From NCBI RefSeq assembly GCF_014898815.1, contig NW_026515501.1, positions 124,001-188,000 on the forward strand: DNA of 64,000 nucleotides. The letters are read 5' to 3'. The stretch comes from Panonychus citri (Eukaryota; Arthropoda; Arachnida; Trombidiformes; Tetranychidae). This document shows, piece after piece, positions 39,457 through 50,430 of the stretch (position 1 is the first letter of the stretch; each line of letters opens with the position of its first letter). The translations under genes and the position numbers were made by a program. The notes beneath the pieces are model-generated. The model did no database searches. It worked only from the letters and a program-made list of their open reading frames with translations, and had not been told where the DNA came from.

Positions 39457-39579
39457 ATGAATTTCAACTTTGTGAGTATCTTCTTGCTTCTTGTAACTTA
39501 CTCTGAAGTTACTTTATACCAACACTTAAGCGGTCAAGTTGGTGGCAGCCTTGCAGCATCGCCCGATGATTCTCTGTGA
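39457..39579 (+). CDS. Small secreted peptide D, 40 aa
   Basis: Frame of 40 residues from the family ATG to TGA. It starts Met-Asn-Phe-Asn-Phe-Val-Ser and has a hydrophobic core (Ile-Phe-Leu-Leu-Leu-Val). The signal cut is unclear because the core is followed by Thr-Tyr-Ser-Glu-Val-Thr-Leu instead of small residues. The C-terminal half (QHLSGQVGGSLAASPDDSL) is unlike A, E or F. AATAAA at 39637-39642. A conserved 3' flank follows, including the AT-rich block near 39660-39750 shared by other members. Its 5' half was copied into chimera C. Confidence 0.6.
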   Translation: MNFNFVSIFLLLVTYSEVTLYQHLSGQVGGSLAASPDDSL

Positions 39580-39759
39580 TTACAATAATGCAAATATACA
39601 AGGACAGCTAATATTATAAACAGCAATGAATTAATTAATAAAAATGTATTGAAAATTAGAACCAAATATTAATAAATTGATTAGCTGACTATCAAAAGTC
39701 TCAATTGCTCTTTTTTAAACGATCTGCGTTCAAAATATCGGAACCAAAGATATTAGATC

Positions 39760-41270
39760 ATCAACTTGGCCACTTCAGTGAAAGAGGCGCCAATTTGATT
39801 GAATTTGAAATTACTTTTTTTTGTGTTCAGGTAAAAAAGACAAAACCAAAAATCAATTCAAGATAAAGATCATGTAACCGCCTTTCCCACCTTAAGATTA
39901 GGTAAAAATTGTTTATCCTCTACACTAATCCTTATCTTCATCTAAAATCTCAAAAGGCTAACAATTAACCCTCCTCCTCATCATCCCAAGCATAATGATA
40001 AAAATCCAGGTAAACGATATGTGGATTACCTGTAAACAAAATGATGATGATAATGATTAACTATTACAAAAGAATAGGTAAAACTTTTCATCAGCTTGTT
40101 ATCCCCTAAAGGCATCAGAGTTTCAATCATTTGTTATTATGTAGATTTTTTTTTCTTTTCGAGAAAAAAAATAAACCAACTTACCTTTGCTTTCAGTTGA
40201 AGATTAACAGGTAAATACGATAATCTACCTTGAAAAAAACTTTTCGTTACACTTTTTGTTTAATAGTTTAATGAAAAATCAACAAACAGGTTGATCATTT
40301 CTCGTTTAAATTGTTCATTAAATGTTTTACCTGATTATCATGTTCTGTATACAAGATGAATGATTATTTTTCACCTGATTATCATGAGATTATTATCAGA
40401 TATATAATGTGTTGAACGTGGGATGATCTTACCACATTAAACGAGATTAAGGATTATTCATTGATGAAGATGATCAAGATGATGAGAGAAGACAAAAAGA
40501 AGATGAGAAAAATTGTTTTTTTTTGTTCATTGAATATCTTATACTTCAAATACACACCTTAGGTAAAGGTGAAGGTGGATCTTTATTATCATGATAATAA
40601 AATTACAGAGGCACAAATATAAACACATACTGATTATCTGGCATGTAAATTGGTTAGTTAAGTTAATTGTTGGCCCACCAAATAATAATTAAGGTGATAA
40701 TCATAATCTTAAGTATTAATAATAAACAAGCTCGTTTACACTTTAATCCTCTGGATTACAAGGTGATTATCATAACGTTGCTGTTGATAAGGTTTTCCAA
40801 TGATCATCATTGGGTTTGGTGTTTTTTTATCAACTGTATAACAATTGCAGTTATTAGATTTTTTTTGTTCCTATTACTTTGTAGTTAATTGTGTAATCTT
40901 AATCTTGTGATAATCTTAATCATTATCTACTCTTTTTTATTATTTTTAATCACTTTTTAGGCCTTACCTTTAGTCTTATCAATGTTGTTAATCTTAATTG
41001 TGATAATGTTAATAATAAATAGTAAATGAGTTGAAACTGTGAGGTGGTCATCATGTTGTATTATTATTATTATTGAAGGAGAAAAGGATAAACTTGTTAT
41101 CCAATTTAATTTCTCTTTCTTTTAAGATTAACAGGTGAGAGAGATTAACACAGGTAAGAAAAACACCCAAAAATTTATCTCCTCTTTTCTATGGATCATA
41201 AATATTACATGATGAAGGTTGAACTGATTCTGTTGTTTTAGAGAAATGATGATTTTTCATTCTATCAATT

Positions 41271-41325
<55 letters not shown>

Positions 41326-42429
41326 AATCATCCTTCTGATTAGGGGATGATCGCCATCATCTTAATCTTCATCATCACCAGTGAGATGATTAAAAGATGA
41401 TAAATAAATTGATTGGAAAAAACAACATAAATTAGAAACTTTTTTTCTTCCTTAACTTTGCTCACCAACGATTTAATTGATTAACAGTTTTCTTGTTGAT
41501 TATCAAGGTAATAACTTTTTGTATGATTAACCATGAAAGCTCCCTACTGGTCATCTCCTTAGAGGAGAGAGAGAGAGAAAGAGAGGGCATAGGGTAAGAA
41601 AGGGGAGGAAAGATGATGATGATAATGAGGAAAAAATGAATTAAAAGATAATCAGAATGAAATCAATTAAGGTTATCTTAAAGGAAGAAAAAAAGTTCTA
41701 AGTGTAAGTGAGTGTGTGTCAGAACGATAGATGATAATAATGATTTAAATTGATCTTCATTTGGATTATCCTGTTTTCATGGTTATATTCAGGTTCTTAT
41801 TTGCTGGGTGATTATCACACCTGATTAGTATTTACTTATTATTGTTTTTTGTTTGCTGATTGGAAATCAATTCTGATAACCATAGGTTGAGATATTGTCT
41901 ATCAAGGTAACGATGATGATGATGATAATCATATTGACATATAGTTGAAAGCATCATGATCAATAAAAGTTGAGTTCATGATAATGGTCTGAACTGAATT
42001 GAACAAAATTCATCATCAACTCATTTACGATAACCCTAAAGGTAGAGAATTCAGTAAATTATATTATTAAATTATCTTATTGTTTCGTTGATAGTAGTTA
42101 ATATAATAAGTGAGTGAAAATGATTGTAATTGTATCACCATCGTCGTTATCATGTAAATATTCATCATGGTAAATGAGAAGTGAACAAGAATTTGCTTCA
42201 GGGCATTAATGTTGATTATCTGTGAAAAAGGTAACAAGAAATAGATTCAGTCATTCAATTAGACTAATATAATCAACGTCATGGTCAGTGACAAGATGAA
42301 AATATGATAAAGATGGACAAGAATACCTGAAATTAGATGAGTATATATGCAAACGAGTGAAACTTCAAGGAAAATGATAGAGATGATGAGGTTTACATAG
42401 AAAATAATATCAGATGAAGATGTTAAACA
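39760..42429. other. AT-rich region between peptide cassettes
   Basis: No gene seen. Contains a long (CT)n tract at 41273-41323 and several AGGTAAA/TTTACCT words. The frames present are AT-driven or low-complexity. Confidence 0.6.
41273..41323. repeat. (CT)n microsatellite
   Basis: CT tract of about 51 bp. Confidence 0.95.
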
Positions 42430-42569
42430 GTTAATGACAATGACTTTCAATGCAAGACTAACGCAGCTAATTATATAAATTAATTAAACGTACTTCAATT
42501 AGATCTCGTATTTATTCAGATTTCAGAATTTGACATTAAAATGATTAACTATTGTTGATCGGAATGGTG

Positions 42570-42686
42570 GATGACCTTTAATTGACTTTGAGTTCTTGAA
42601 TATTGGATCATTTGTCTATTCTAAGCTCTAGTATGCTTGCGATTGGAGTGTAAAAAGGAAAAGATTGCAACTTAATTTTCATCAGT
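42570..42686 (+). promoter_or_regulatory. Promoter of peptide gene E
   Basis: Variant box GATGACCTTTAATTGAC at 42570, TGTAAAAA in the TATA position at 42649-42656, TCAGT at 42682-42686. Confidence 0.6.
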
Positions 42687-42783
42687 TTCACTCAGCTTAG
42701 TTTCCAACGACAACAATCATCAAAGTTTCATTTCTTTTATTTCATTTTTATATCAAAGGTGATAAAAATTCACAATTTCCATC

Positions 42784-42888
42784 ATGAATTTCAACTTTAT
42801 GAAAGTCCTCATGATTCTTGGAATTACTTTAACGCAAGCAAATCAAATACATCAATTTGTTGCGACGAGACATGATGGCACAAAATAA
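42784..42888 (+). CDS. Small secreted peptide E, 34 aa
   Basis: Starts Met-Asn-Phe-Asn-Phe-Met-Lys-Val, followed by a hydrophobic core and Thr-Gln-Ala as a likely cut, leaving NQIHQFVATRHDGTK before TAA. The mature part is basic with two His and no Cys, quite unlike the acidic A peptide, although the signal peptide is clearly the same family. Downstream of the TAA the frame stays open and encodes a stretch with LNTAIATFDASKNLDGND, comparable to the region after the stop in A and B1. No exact AATAAA was found close by (GAATTAAT sits in its place). Function unknown. Confidence 0.58.
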   Translation: MNFNFMKVLMILGITLTQANQIHQFVATRHDGTK

Positions 42889-43462
42889 TGCGTTGGCCTC
42901 AACACTGCCATCGCGACGTTTGATGCTTCAAAAAATCTCGATGGCAATGATCAAAATGTAGCAAGAAAATACTTATAAACAAAATTGAATTAATCCCGAA
43001 AAATGTATGGATAATTATATCATAATGAAAATTAAAACGAAATATTAATCAATTGATTAACTGATCACCAAAAGTCTCAATTGCTCCTTTTTTAAATGAC
43101 CCGCGTATAAAAAAATCGGAGTCAAAAATAGATCATAAACTCTCAGTTTCCTAGCAAAAATGATTTTATGTTGAGTAGTACACTCGAGGTGTTAAAGGTG
43201 AGTCGGTTTTTGATAAAACCCGAAAATACAAAAGAGATGTTGGAGTTGTCTAGATGAAAGGAAAAACAGCAAAATATTAATGTACACAATTGGTAAGAGA
43301 TAAAAAAGAAATGTCAACTGAGCTCTGAAATGAACTAAAACTCCAGAAAAACCAGCTATTAATTAGATAAACTAATAAAAGAACCTCAATAAGATTTCTT
43401 ATTTATTCAGATTTCAGAGAATTTGACATCAAAATAATTAACTATTGTTTATTGGAATGGTA

Positions 43463-43577
43463 GATGACCTTTATTTGACTCTGAGTTCTTGAATATTTGT
43501 TCATTTGTCTACAAGAACTAGTATTGTACCGATGGGATGATATAAAAATAACTAGTTTCGATTGAATTTTCATCAGT
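43463..43577 (+). promoter_or_regulatory. Promoter of peptide gene F
   Basis: GATGACCTTTATTTGAC box at 43463, TATAAAAA at 43541-43548, TCAGT at 43573-43577. Confidence 0.72.
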
Positions 43578-43656
43578 TTCACAGAGCTTAATTTCCAACG
43601 ACAAAAACAATCAATGTTTCTTTTTTTCAAAGTGATCAAAAACAACAATTTCCATC

Positions 43657-43779
43657 ATGAATTTCAACTTTGTGAAAGTCCTCATGCTTCTTGTAACTCT
43701 CTTTGGAGTCGCATTAACCCCTGAATTATTAACCCCTAAATTTTTCGATATTGGTACGCCCGGAAGGGGCAAACGGTAA
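43657..43779 (+). CDS. Small secreted peptide F, 40 aa, C-terminal GKR
   Basis: The first 19 or so residues match the A signal peptide closely (Met-Asn-Phe-Asn, Lys7, Val-Leu-Met-Leu-Leu core, Phe-Gly-Val-Ala). The predicted mature part is about PELLTPKFFDIGTPGRGKR. The last three residues, Gly-Lys-Arg, are the classic signal for dibasic removal and amidation by peptidylglycine alpha-amidating enzyme, which would yield a peptide ending Pro-Gly-Arg-amide. That makes F resemble a neuropeptide or hormone precursor, although such precursors are often longer. The TAA is followed by a degenerate version of the family 3' region. Last recognisable member of the cluster. Confidence 0.6.
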   Translation: MNFNFVKVLMLLVTLFGVALTPELLTPKFFDIGTPGRGKR

Positions 43780-44063
43780 TATACTTGGCATTGCCAGCAC
43801 TTAAGCTTTATCTGGCAATGATGATCTAAATAACGTCAAAATACATGCCTTGGTAGGAATCTAAACGACAACTGAATTTATTACATGTAAAGTTAAATTT
43901 GAAACTATTAAATTTATCAAATTAATTTAAATTATATGATTATCGAGAGTAGTAAATATTACTCTTAGCCATTTTAGGCAAGTCAATCATTCTTAGAATT
44001 AAGTCTTCTAAAAGTATCCGTGAGTTATACGTGCGGAATGAGAATTATTCAATCTATTAATAA

Positions 44064-44252
44064 TTGTCTTTCGTTAATGTAGATCACCACAGAAAAGCAA
44101 ATAATGGTTACGAGGAGATCACTGGTCAGCTCTGTCGTTGCATGTCCAGTGTAGGTGCTGATAGTTTTTCCAACAGCAAAGTGATAACAATAAAAAATGT
44201 ACAAGTGAACAGAAAAAAAATTATATCAATTATACAGGATCACTCATACTGA
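44064..44252 (+). CDS. Possible orphan exon downstream of peptide F
   Basis: An open stretch of about 62 codons to TGA with mixed composition, including GQLCRCMSS and a Lys/Arg-rich tail, in DNA richer in G and C than its flanks. TTAATGTAG at about 44074-44082 could be a splice acceptor, and the frame has no proper ATG at its start. No domain is recognised. It may be a fragment of a decayed gene or chance. Confidence 0.2.
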   Translation: MSFVNVDHHRKANNGYEEITGQLCRCMSSVGADSFSNSKVITIKNVQVNRKKIISIIQDHSY

Positions 44253-44845
44253 CCATAGCATGTAATCAATTTGCTGATTAATCTGCTATTTGTTTGAGTT
44301 ACTTTGTATTTTTGTTAATCATCCATGTTAATACTTATACTGTATCATTATGCAGGAAAATTGGTTAACATGGCGATGATAAAATGAATTCAGGGCTTTG
44401 GATAAATGTAAGAGAGATAATGAAATTTATCATTTATCCTCTTCTTTGCATTTACCACCTTAATCTGCTTATATCCTCAGTTTTGGTGAATGTGATTTGT
44501 GAAACTGAATTAGTTTCAATTAGATTGATATGTTTAACTTGATTACTTGTAGTAGTTGTTTTTGCAATTCAATTTGGTTGTGTGTTGATTTGTTTTGACA
44601 CATTTATCAAGGCGCAAAAAATAAACCTCATCATCTTCATCTTCATCAACAGAAAGCATCAAGTAAAAAAAAACAAGTTTTAAAAAGATAAACAAACAAA
44701 TAGTTTCATTCAAAGTACTTGAATCAATGATCATCACTGTATCATCCTCATCAATTTTATCTGCATCTTTTTCCGAGCATCATGGCAATCATCATGTTAA
44801 GATATTAACATGGTCTATGTTTAGATAGAGAGAAATAAAAAGTTC

Positions 44846-44850
<5 letters not shown>

Positions 44851-44878
<28 letters not shown>
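44851..44878. repeat. (GA)n microsatellite
   Basis: GA tract of about 28 bp. Confidence 0.9.
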
Positions 44879-44881
<3 letters not shown>

Positions 44882-45414
44882 TCAAAGACTATTTGAAATC
44901 TTCTGTATTTATATTGCTTCTTATGTTTACATGTTATCTTCTTCATCTTCTTCATCATCATTTCCATCAATTGACATCTTTATGGTCAACTTATTTGCGA
45001 ATCAAAATCAACATTTACTAAACACAAGTACGAAGTTGATATTCAACAAGCTGCATGTGAATATCGCATCAATATTATTCAATTGATGATAAAGGAAGAT
45101 GTTTTTTTCAAACACTTTAAGAATTGGAATCATCGATTTAGTGGGATAATCATAACATGATAATCGTATTTAACTTTTGATAAAAGTTGATAATCTATTG
45201 GAAATTAGAGTGGACAAGATTATCTTTATTGATATTTTTAGGAAAAAATGTGATAAGTTTTGTTTTTACTTTTCTTTTCTTTTTTTTCACTGATAATCAT
45301 CATCTCTGATTTTGGTTTCCATGGCTACCCAGGTGAAATTGTTAACTTATCTTAAAGGTATTTATTAATCTTTCCTTTTACATTAACTTCTTATCATCCT
45401 AATCATCATCACCG

Positions 45415-45441
<27 letters not shown>
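45415..45441. repeat. (CT)n microsatellite
   Basis: CT tract of about 27 bp. Confidence 0.9.
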
Positions 45442-45445
<4 letters not shown>

Positions 45446-46582
45446 AGACTAGTTATCATTTCTCTTCTTTTACCTGTTTATCTTCAGTCTCTACCTTTTT
45501 TCTTTAACGTAACTAACCATCAGAGAGATCACATTGCTGGATAACAAGGAGGATAAAACATTATACAAAAGTGATGAGAAAAGAGAGAGAAAAAGAGAGA
45601 TGATGATGATAATGATGATGAAAAAGAGGAAACAAACAAGCACCTTACATGTTTCACCTTTTCCACTTTGGGAGAGGTCCTCAACACCTTATTTCTTAGC
45701 ACATCTCAGGTTAACATTTATAACAATTATCCAACACAAGAACCACTACCATCATCATCATCATCATGTTCACCATCATCTTGATGATCATCAACAGCAA
45801 GAACGCTAACATTAAGATCATCAGAACCACGAATTATCATCAACATTCAACTAAAAGCAACCACAACACAAGTAACATTTAAATAATTTTCTTCACCTTA
45901 TAAACATTTTCAACTCATTATCTTTTCACCATGATTATGATGATGAGTATAATCTGAATTTCTGATTTCATGATGATGGAAAACAAAAGGCAAAAAATGA
46001 TGAGGAAGAGAAAAAAGTTTCTTCTTCTTCTTTTTCCTTTTCTTCTCTATGAAAAATATTCATCTTAATGTCATGAGATTTAATGAATTTTTTGTAAACA
46101 AGCTCATGAAGATGAGAAGAAAACAAAATGATGATTATCTTTAAGTATCATGATGTTGACGATTTCAATTCATAAATTGTAGTGTAATCATTGTAATCAA
46201 CTCTTTCCATCATCCTGTTACTTTAACCATGGGAATTGGTTACTCACCTTCTTGTTGACTTTAATTTAATTCAAACTCTTTAGTTGAAATTCATTAGTTA
46301 ATTGGTTAATTTATTCAGTATCTATAATCATGGAACTTATTTTTTTTCTGTCCAACCCAAAATTTCAAGTCATCAAAGTATAAATGAAGCTCGAGAGAAA
46401 GTTTCGAATTGTCGATAAATAAAAATCAGAGAAAGTTTTCTTTCCTAAATTCGAAGTCAAATTATATTTTCCAATGAAAAGTTCTAAAACTTTTCATCTC
46501 CCGGTTTATTCTCGAATGAAGGTATTTAAAAACTTCTATTCTCAGAGGAAGTTAAGAAAAGAAATAGAAGATAATCTTAATG

Positions 46583-46586
<4 letters not shown>

Positions 46587-46614
<28 letters not shown>
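46587..46614. repeat. (GA)n microsatellite
   Basis: GA tract of about 28 bp. Confidence 0.9.
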
Positions 46615-46617
<3 letters not shown>

Positions 46618-49118
46618 TCATAGACAAGATTCCATCCTCTCTCTCTCATCTTCCGATAATAAAAAAGAGAAAATTGGAAATTCTTTTTTTTTCCTTTTCA
46701 AATTCGATTGGATTTTCTCTTCTTCCCTTCAATGGAAACCAAATTGCTCCCCAATTGATTGAAAGGTTTGTAAATCAACATCACCAGTGGGAATAAAATA
46801 TGAACCATAGGAAATAGATAATGATAATGATGATAAAGAAGAGATGATGAAATTTAAGCTCACCCTGATAGAGAAAAAAAAAGTAACTGTAACACGTTAC
46901 AATGAAGAGAAGGCAAAGAAAAGCAATCTTAAGCTTCTTTCTCCTTCCAATGGTAATGATTATATCGATTTAAGGATTACATTAATTCTGCATGATGATG
47001 AATAAGAAAGCGAAGATAATCTTCCAATGGTTTATTGTGAATTTTGCATTTCCACCTCGCTATTATTTTCCACCCACCGAATGAAATCTTTCCATGGGCA
47101 AAGAGAAAAAAAGAACGAAAAAGCTCACAAATCATTCAATTATTTCGGCTTATTTTCTTCCCTGAGTAAGACCATGAACAAAGAATAAAAAACGAAGCCA
47201 ATTCGATGGAAATTCAGTTTGTGAAAAGATTAATGATATTCAGCGAATAATTTAAATACCCTCAGGTGAATATGTTCATTTTTCTCTGGAATGAAATTAA
47301 AGGTTCCAAAGTAAACTATTCGATTCCCCATGAAAATTCAATATAAAATCGTATTCGAGAAGAAAACATTTCAACAGATTATCAACTTGAATCTTTTCCA
47401 ATGATTGTTATTTACTCTCAAGATTATCTTGATGACCCTCAACTTGACCATCTTCATGAAGTTTTCGTGATGAATTCATGGTGTTTGTTATGAATTTTGA
47501 ATCTACTTTTTTTTTGCAAAATTAAACTGAAAAGTTCAGTAAGTTTAAATACTCTGATTAATGATAGATGGTGCTGATTACCCTGTAAACATGAATAGTT
47601 TTTCATCATTAAGGTTGAATTGTGAATGATGATAATGAAGATGATAAGGATGATTAAGGATGATAAACATACAATGGTAACACCAAAAAGTTACCTGATT
47701 TTATAAATATTATCAAAAAAAAACTGGATAAGTTGATAATCTGGTTTCAGGTAGATTCAGGTATTTATATTAATTATCTCATCTCATCATTCATGGTGAT
47801 GATCAACATGGATAAGGAATGAAATTGTTAATCAATGTAAAGTTAATTTAAATGAGGTACAATTAACACAAAATTATTAACAGTTGATTAAAAGTTTAAC
47901 TTGGTGATTTATTGTTTAATCAACTTGTTGTCCACTTTTGGATTTGGCCAATCAAATTGTTCAGCACCTCAGCACCAAATAAGGTTTAATTTCATGAGGC
48001 TCAATTCATCATCATCTTCATCATCATCAATGAATCATGATTATGATGATGATAATCATGGTGATAATCAGTTAATCATGATGCTAATGATTTTAATTCT
48101 AACCGTGAATATTTAAATTATTTATAAAGGTTAATCTGATTTTGCTTTTTTCTACTTGTTTTTGTTTCTTGTTTCTTAATTGTGATTAACTAATTTGGTT
48201 AGACATTTTGTTTTTTTCTTAATCATGATTACACTTATTGATTGATTTCTGATTAATTGGTTTTACCAATAATCAAGTGAATAGATTTTGTTTTTTTTTC
48301 TGATCACTTTAAGTGATGATAATTATGATTTGGTTAACACAAAATTTATATTCACCTTAAGGGCTTAACAATCAACTTAATTAAAATTTTGTCTCCTCAT
48401 AATTAAACGATTTTCAATCAATTATTAACTAATCTTGTGTATACACTTGATTAACTGTCTCATTGAAAATTAATTGTGATCAACCTCAATGTCAATGGTT
48501 ACAATTTGAGATGAAAAACAAAACTGATCAGTTAATCATAATCAATAATTTCACAATCAATTAGATTGGTGTTTAGTATTTGGAGAGGATTACAATTCTC
48601 AATCAATTGATTGTTTGTCAATAATCAACAATTAACCTCATGAATTTTGATAATTCAATAAATGATTAACTTTTTCACCTTGATTACAATTTAACTTTTT
48701 CGTTGAATTAAAAAATTGTTTGAAGAAACAACAACAATCAACTGATTGTTAATTTACAAATCAACAATCTAAGTGAAAGTTAATCAATGTTAATCAAATG
48801 TGTTGATCATCTTACCTTTTTTAATCACAATTAATTCTGATTGATTTTCCTTTGCTTGTAAACTAAATTAAATTCAATTTCATCATTGACCTTAATTTGA
48901 TTTCTATCTAAACCAAATCATTGGAAGTTTATTTTTCCGATTCTTTCCAAAAACATTAATCAAAAAATTTAATCAAAGTTAATCAACAATCAACCAGAAT
49001 CAATTGATTAACAATTATTTGTGTTTGATTGTGTGTGTAATCAACTTATAATTGAAGGTAACCATTGATTACAACAATTTAAATCAACAACAATCAGTAG
49101 GTGATAAGTGTGAAGTGT

Positions 49119-49126
49119 AACTGATA
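49119..49126. repeat. 8-bp target duplication, left (AACTGATA)
   Basis: Same 8 bases as 54132-54139, directly abutting the inverted terminal repeat. An 8-bp duplication is characteristic of the P superfamily. Confidence 0.9.
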
Positions 49127-49204
49127 CAAAGAGTAATATAAGAAGAGAGAGCGATCAACATTAAAATTTTCAGTTTGGGGATAAATCTCAAGGTGGTCGC
49201 CACT
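49127..49204. repeat. Left terminal inverted repeat of the P-like element
   Basis: Three blocks (22, 20 and 9 bp) that match the right end in inverted orientation, separated by short diverged segments. The shared GCGATC at 49151-49156 and its counterpart is also kept. Confidence 0.9.
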
Positions 49205-49206
49205 TT

Positions 49207-49394
49207 CGTTTTTCTCTTTCTTTTCTTTCTTTTTTCTCTTTTTTTCTTCTTTCTTTTTCTCTCTTTCTCTTTCTTTTTCTCTTTCTTTTTCTCTTTCTTT
49301 TTCCCTTTCTTTTTTCTTCTTTTTTCTTCTTTCTTTTTCTCTCTTTCTCTTTCTTTTTCTCTTTCTTTTTCTCTTTCTTTTCTCTTTCTTTTTT
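49207..49394. repeat. Polypyrimidine arm, left
   Basis: About 190 bp made almost wholly of C and T in TTTCTCTTTC-type units on this strand. The right end has the complementary purine arm, so the two arms form an extension of the terminal inverted repeat. Frames through it (Phe/Ser/Leu or Lys/Arg/Glu runs) are not genes. Confidence 0.9.
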
Positions 49395-49470
49395 AATAAT
49401 TAATAAAGGAAACACGCTTCCAGATGAATTAACAATTGATCATTTCAATTGATAAGGTTGGTTTTTTTGC

Positions 49471-49531
49471 CTCTGGTTAGCAAGCTATCGCGATCGGGTT
49501 TTTACCCGGTGCTTTAGCTTGCTAACCAGAG
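49471..49531. repeat. Nested perfect hairpin
   Basis: Arms of 17 bp (49471-49487 CTCTGGTTAGCAAGCTA and 49515-49531) enclose a second hairpin, CGGGT/ACCCG with a TTTT loop, at 49495-49508. It sits just inside the left end of the transposon and is far richer in G and C than its surroundings. Confidence 0.9.
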
Positions 49532-49727
49532 AGTTATGGTTAGGGAAATTCAGGGTTAGGTCCAATTTTATGTCGTCACTCAGTCCACTTCCGCCGTCAA
49601 TTTTTTTGACTTTTTCATATTTTTATATGATTATATGAAACTTCGTCTACTCGATTGAACTTGAGTATACACGAAGATATCCGACCACTTATAGCATATT
49701 GAAACTTATTTTACTAATTAATATCAA

Positions 49728-50430
49728 TTTCTTTATTTTATTATAATTTACAGATTCTATCACAAGTTGACAATATATTTATCTTCAACACGGACATATT
49801 CATCAATTTATGCAATAAAATTTCATATGTAAGTTACAGATGAAAGATTATTCATACAAATAACTGTCTTAACGTTCGATATTATTCTTTATCTCAGATT
49901 TATCACCATAAATCACATCATTTCCCATCTTCGACTATTTCTATTCACCAATTGATAATCAAACAGTAAGTAACATATATTCTACACGAGCTTACAAGTT
50001 TCAATGCCAGATTTGTTGTCATTGCCTATGTTGGATGTCTTTGTTTATTACATTCATGTGTATATTACAAAATACTTTATTATTTAATAAGAATTTCTTT
50101 ATTCTATTATAATTTACAGATTCTATCAGAATTTGATATAACATTAATCATTCACACGGGCATATTCATCAATTTATTCAATAAAATTTCATATGTAAGT
50201 TACAGATGAAAGATTATTCATACAAATAACTGTCTTAACGTTCGATATTATTCTTTATCTCAGATTTATCACCGTAAATCTCATCATTTCCCATCTTCGA
50301 CTATTTCTATTCACCAATTGATAATCAAACAGTAAGTAACACATATTATACACGAACTCACAAGTTTAAATGCCAGATTTGTTGTCATTGCTTACGTTGG
50401 ATGTCTTTGTTTATTATTTCCATTTTGTCA
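49728..50430 (+). repeat. Duplicated transposase leader, period about 366 bp
   Basis: 49728-50070 is repeated at about 50097-50430, covering the presumed promoter, leader and intron of the transposase. Both copies contain CAAACAGTAAGTAAC, with the donor, and a near-identical stretch from CAGATTTG to GATGTCTTTG, but only the second copy ends in the acceptor-like TTGTCACAG. The first copy reads ATTCATGTG instead. Confidence 0.9.

Larger units (their letters stand above)
34782..39498. repeat. 4.72-kb tandem duplication, unit 2
   Basis: Second unit. It begins inside the C chimera and ends at the GTAACT of gene D, after which the sequence becomes unique (TACTCTGAAG). Contains the second LCGHR frame, broken A3 and the start of D. 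Confidence 0.95.
44260..49118. other. AT-rich region without a supported gene
   Basis: GA/CT tracts at 44851-44878, 45415-45441 and 46587-46614, ATC runs near 45750 and 48005, and from about 48.1 to 49.1 kb very AT-rich sequence full of AATCAATT/AATTGATT words. Frames here are His-, Ser- or Met-rich products of trinucleotide repeats. Confidence 0.6.

Noticed and set aside
49175..49415. Open frames of Phe/Ser/Leu and, on the other strand, Lys/Arg/Glu runs
   Set aside because: They are direct translations of the polypyrimidine arm of the transposon end.
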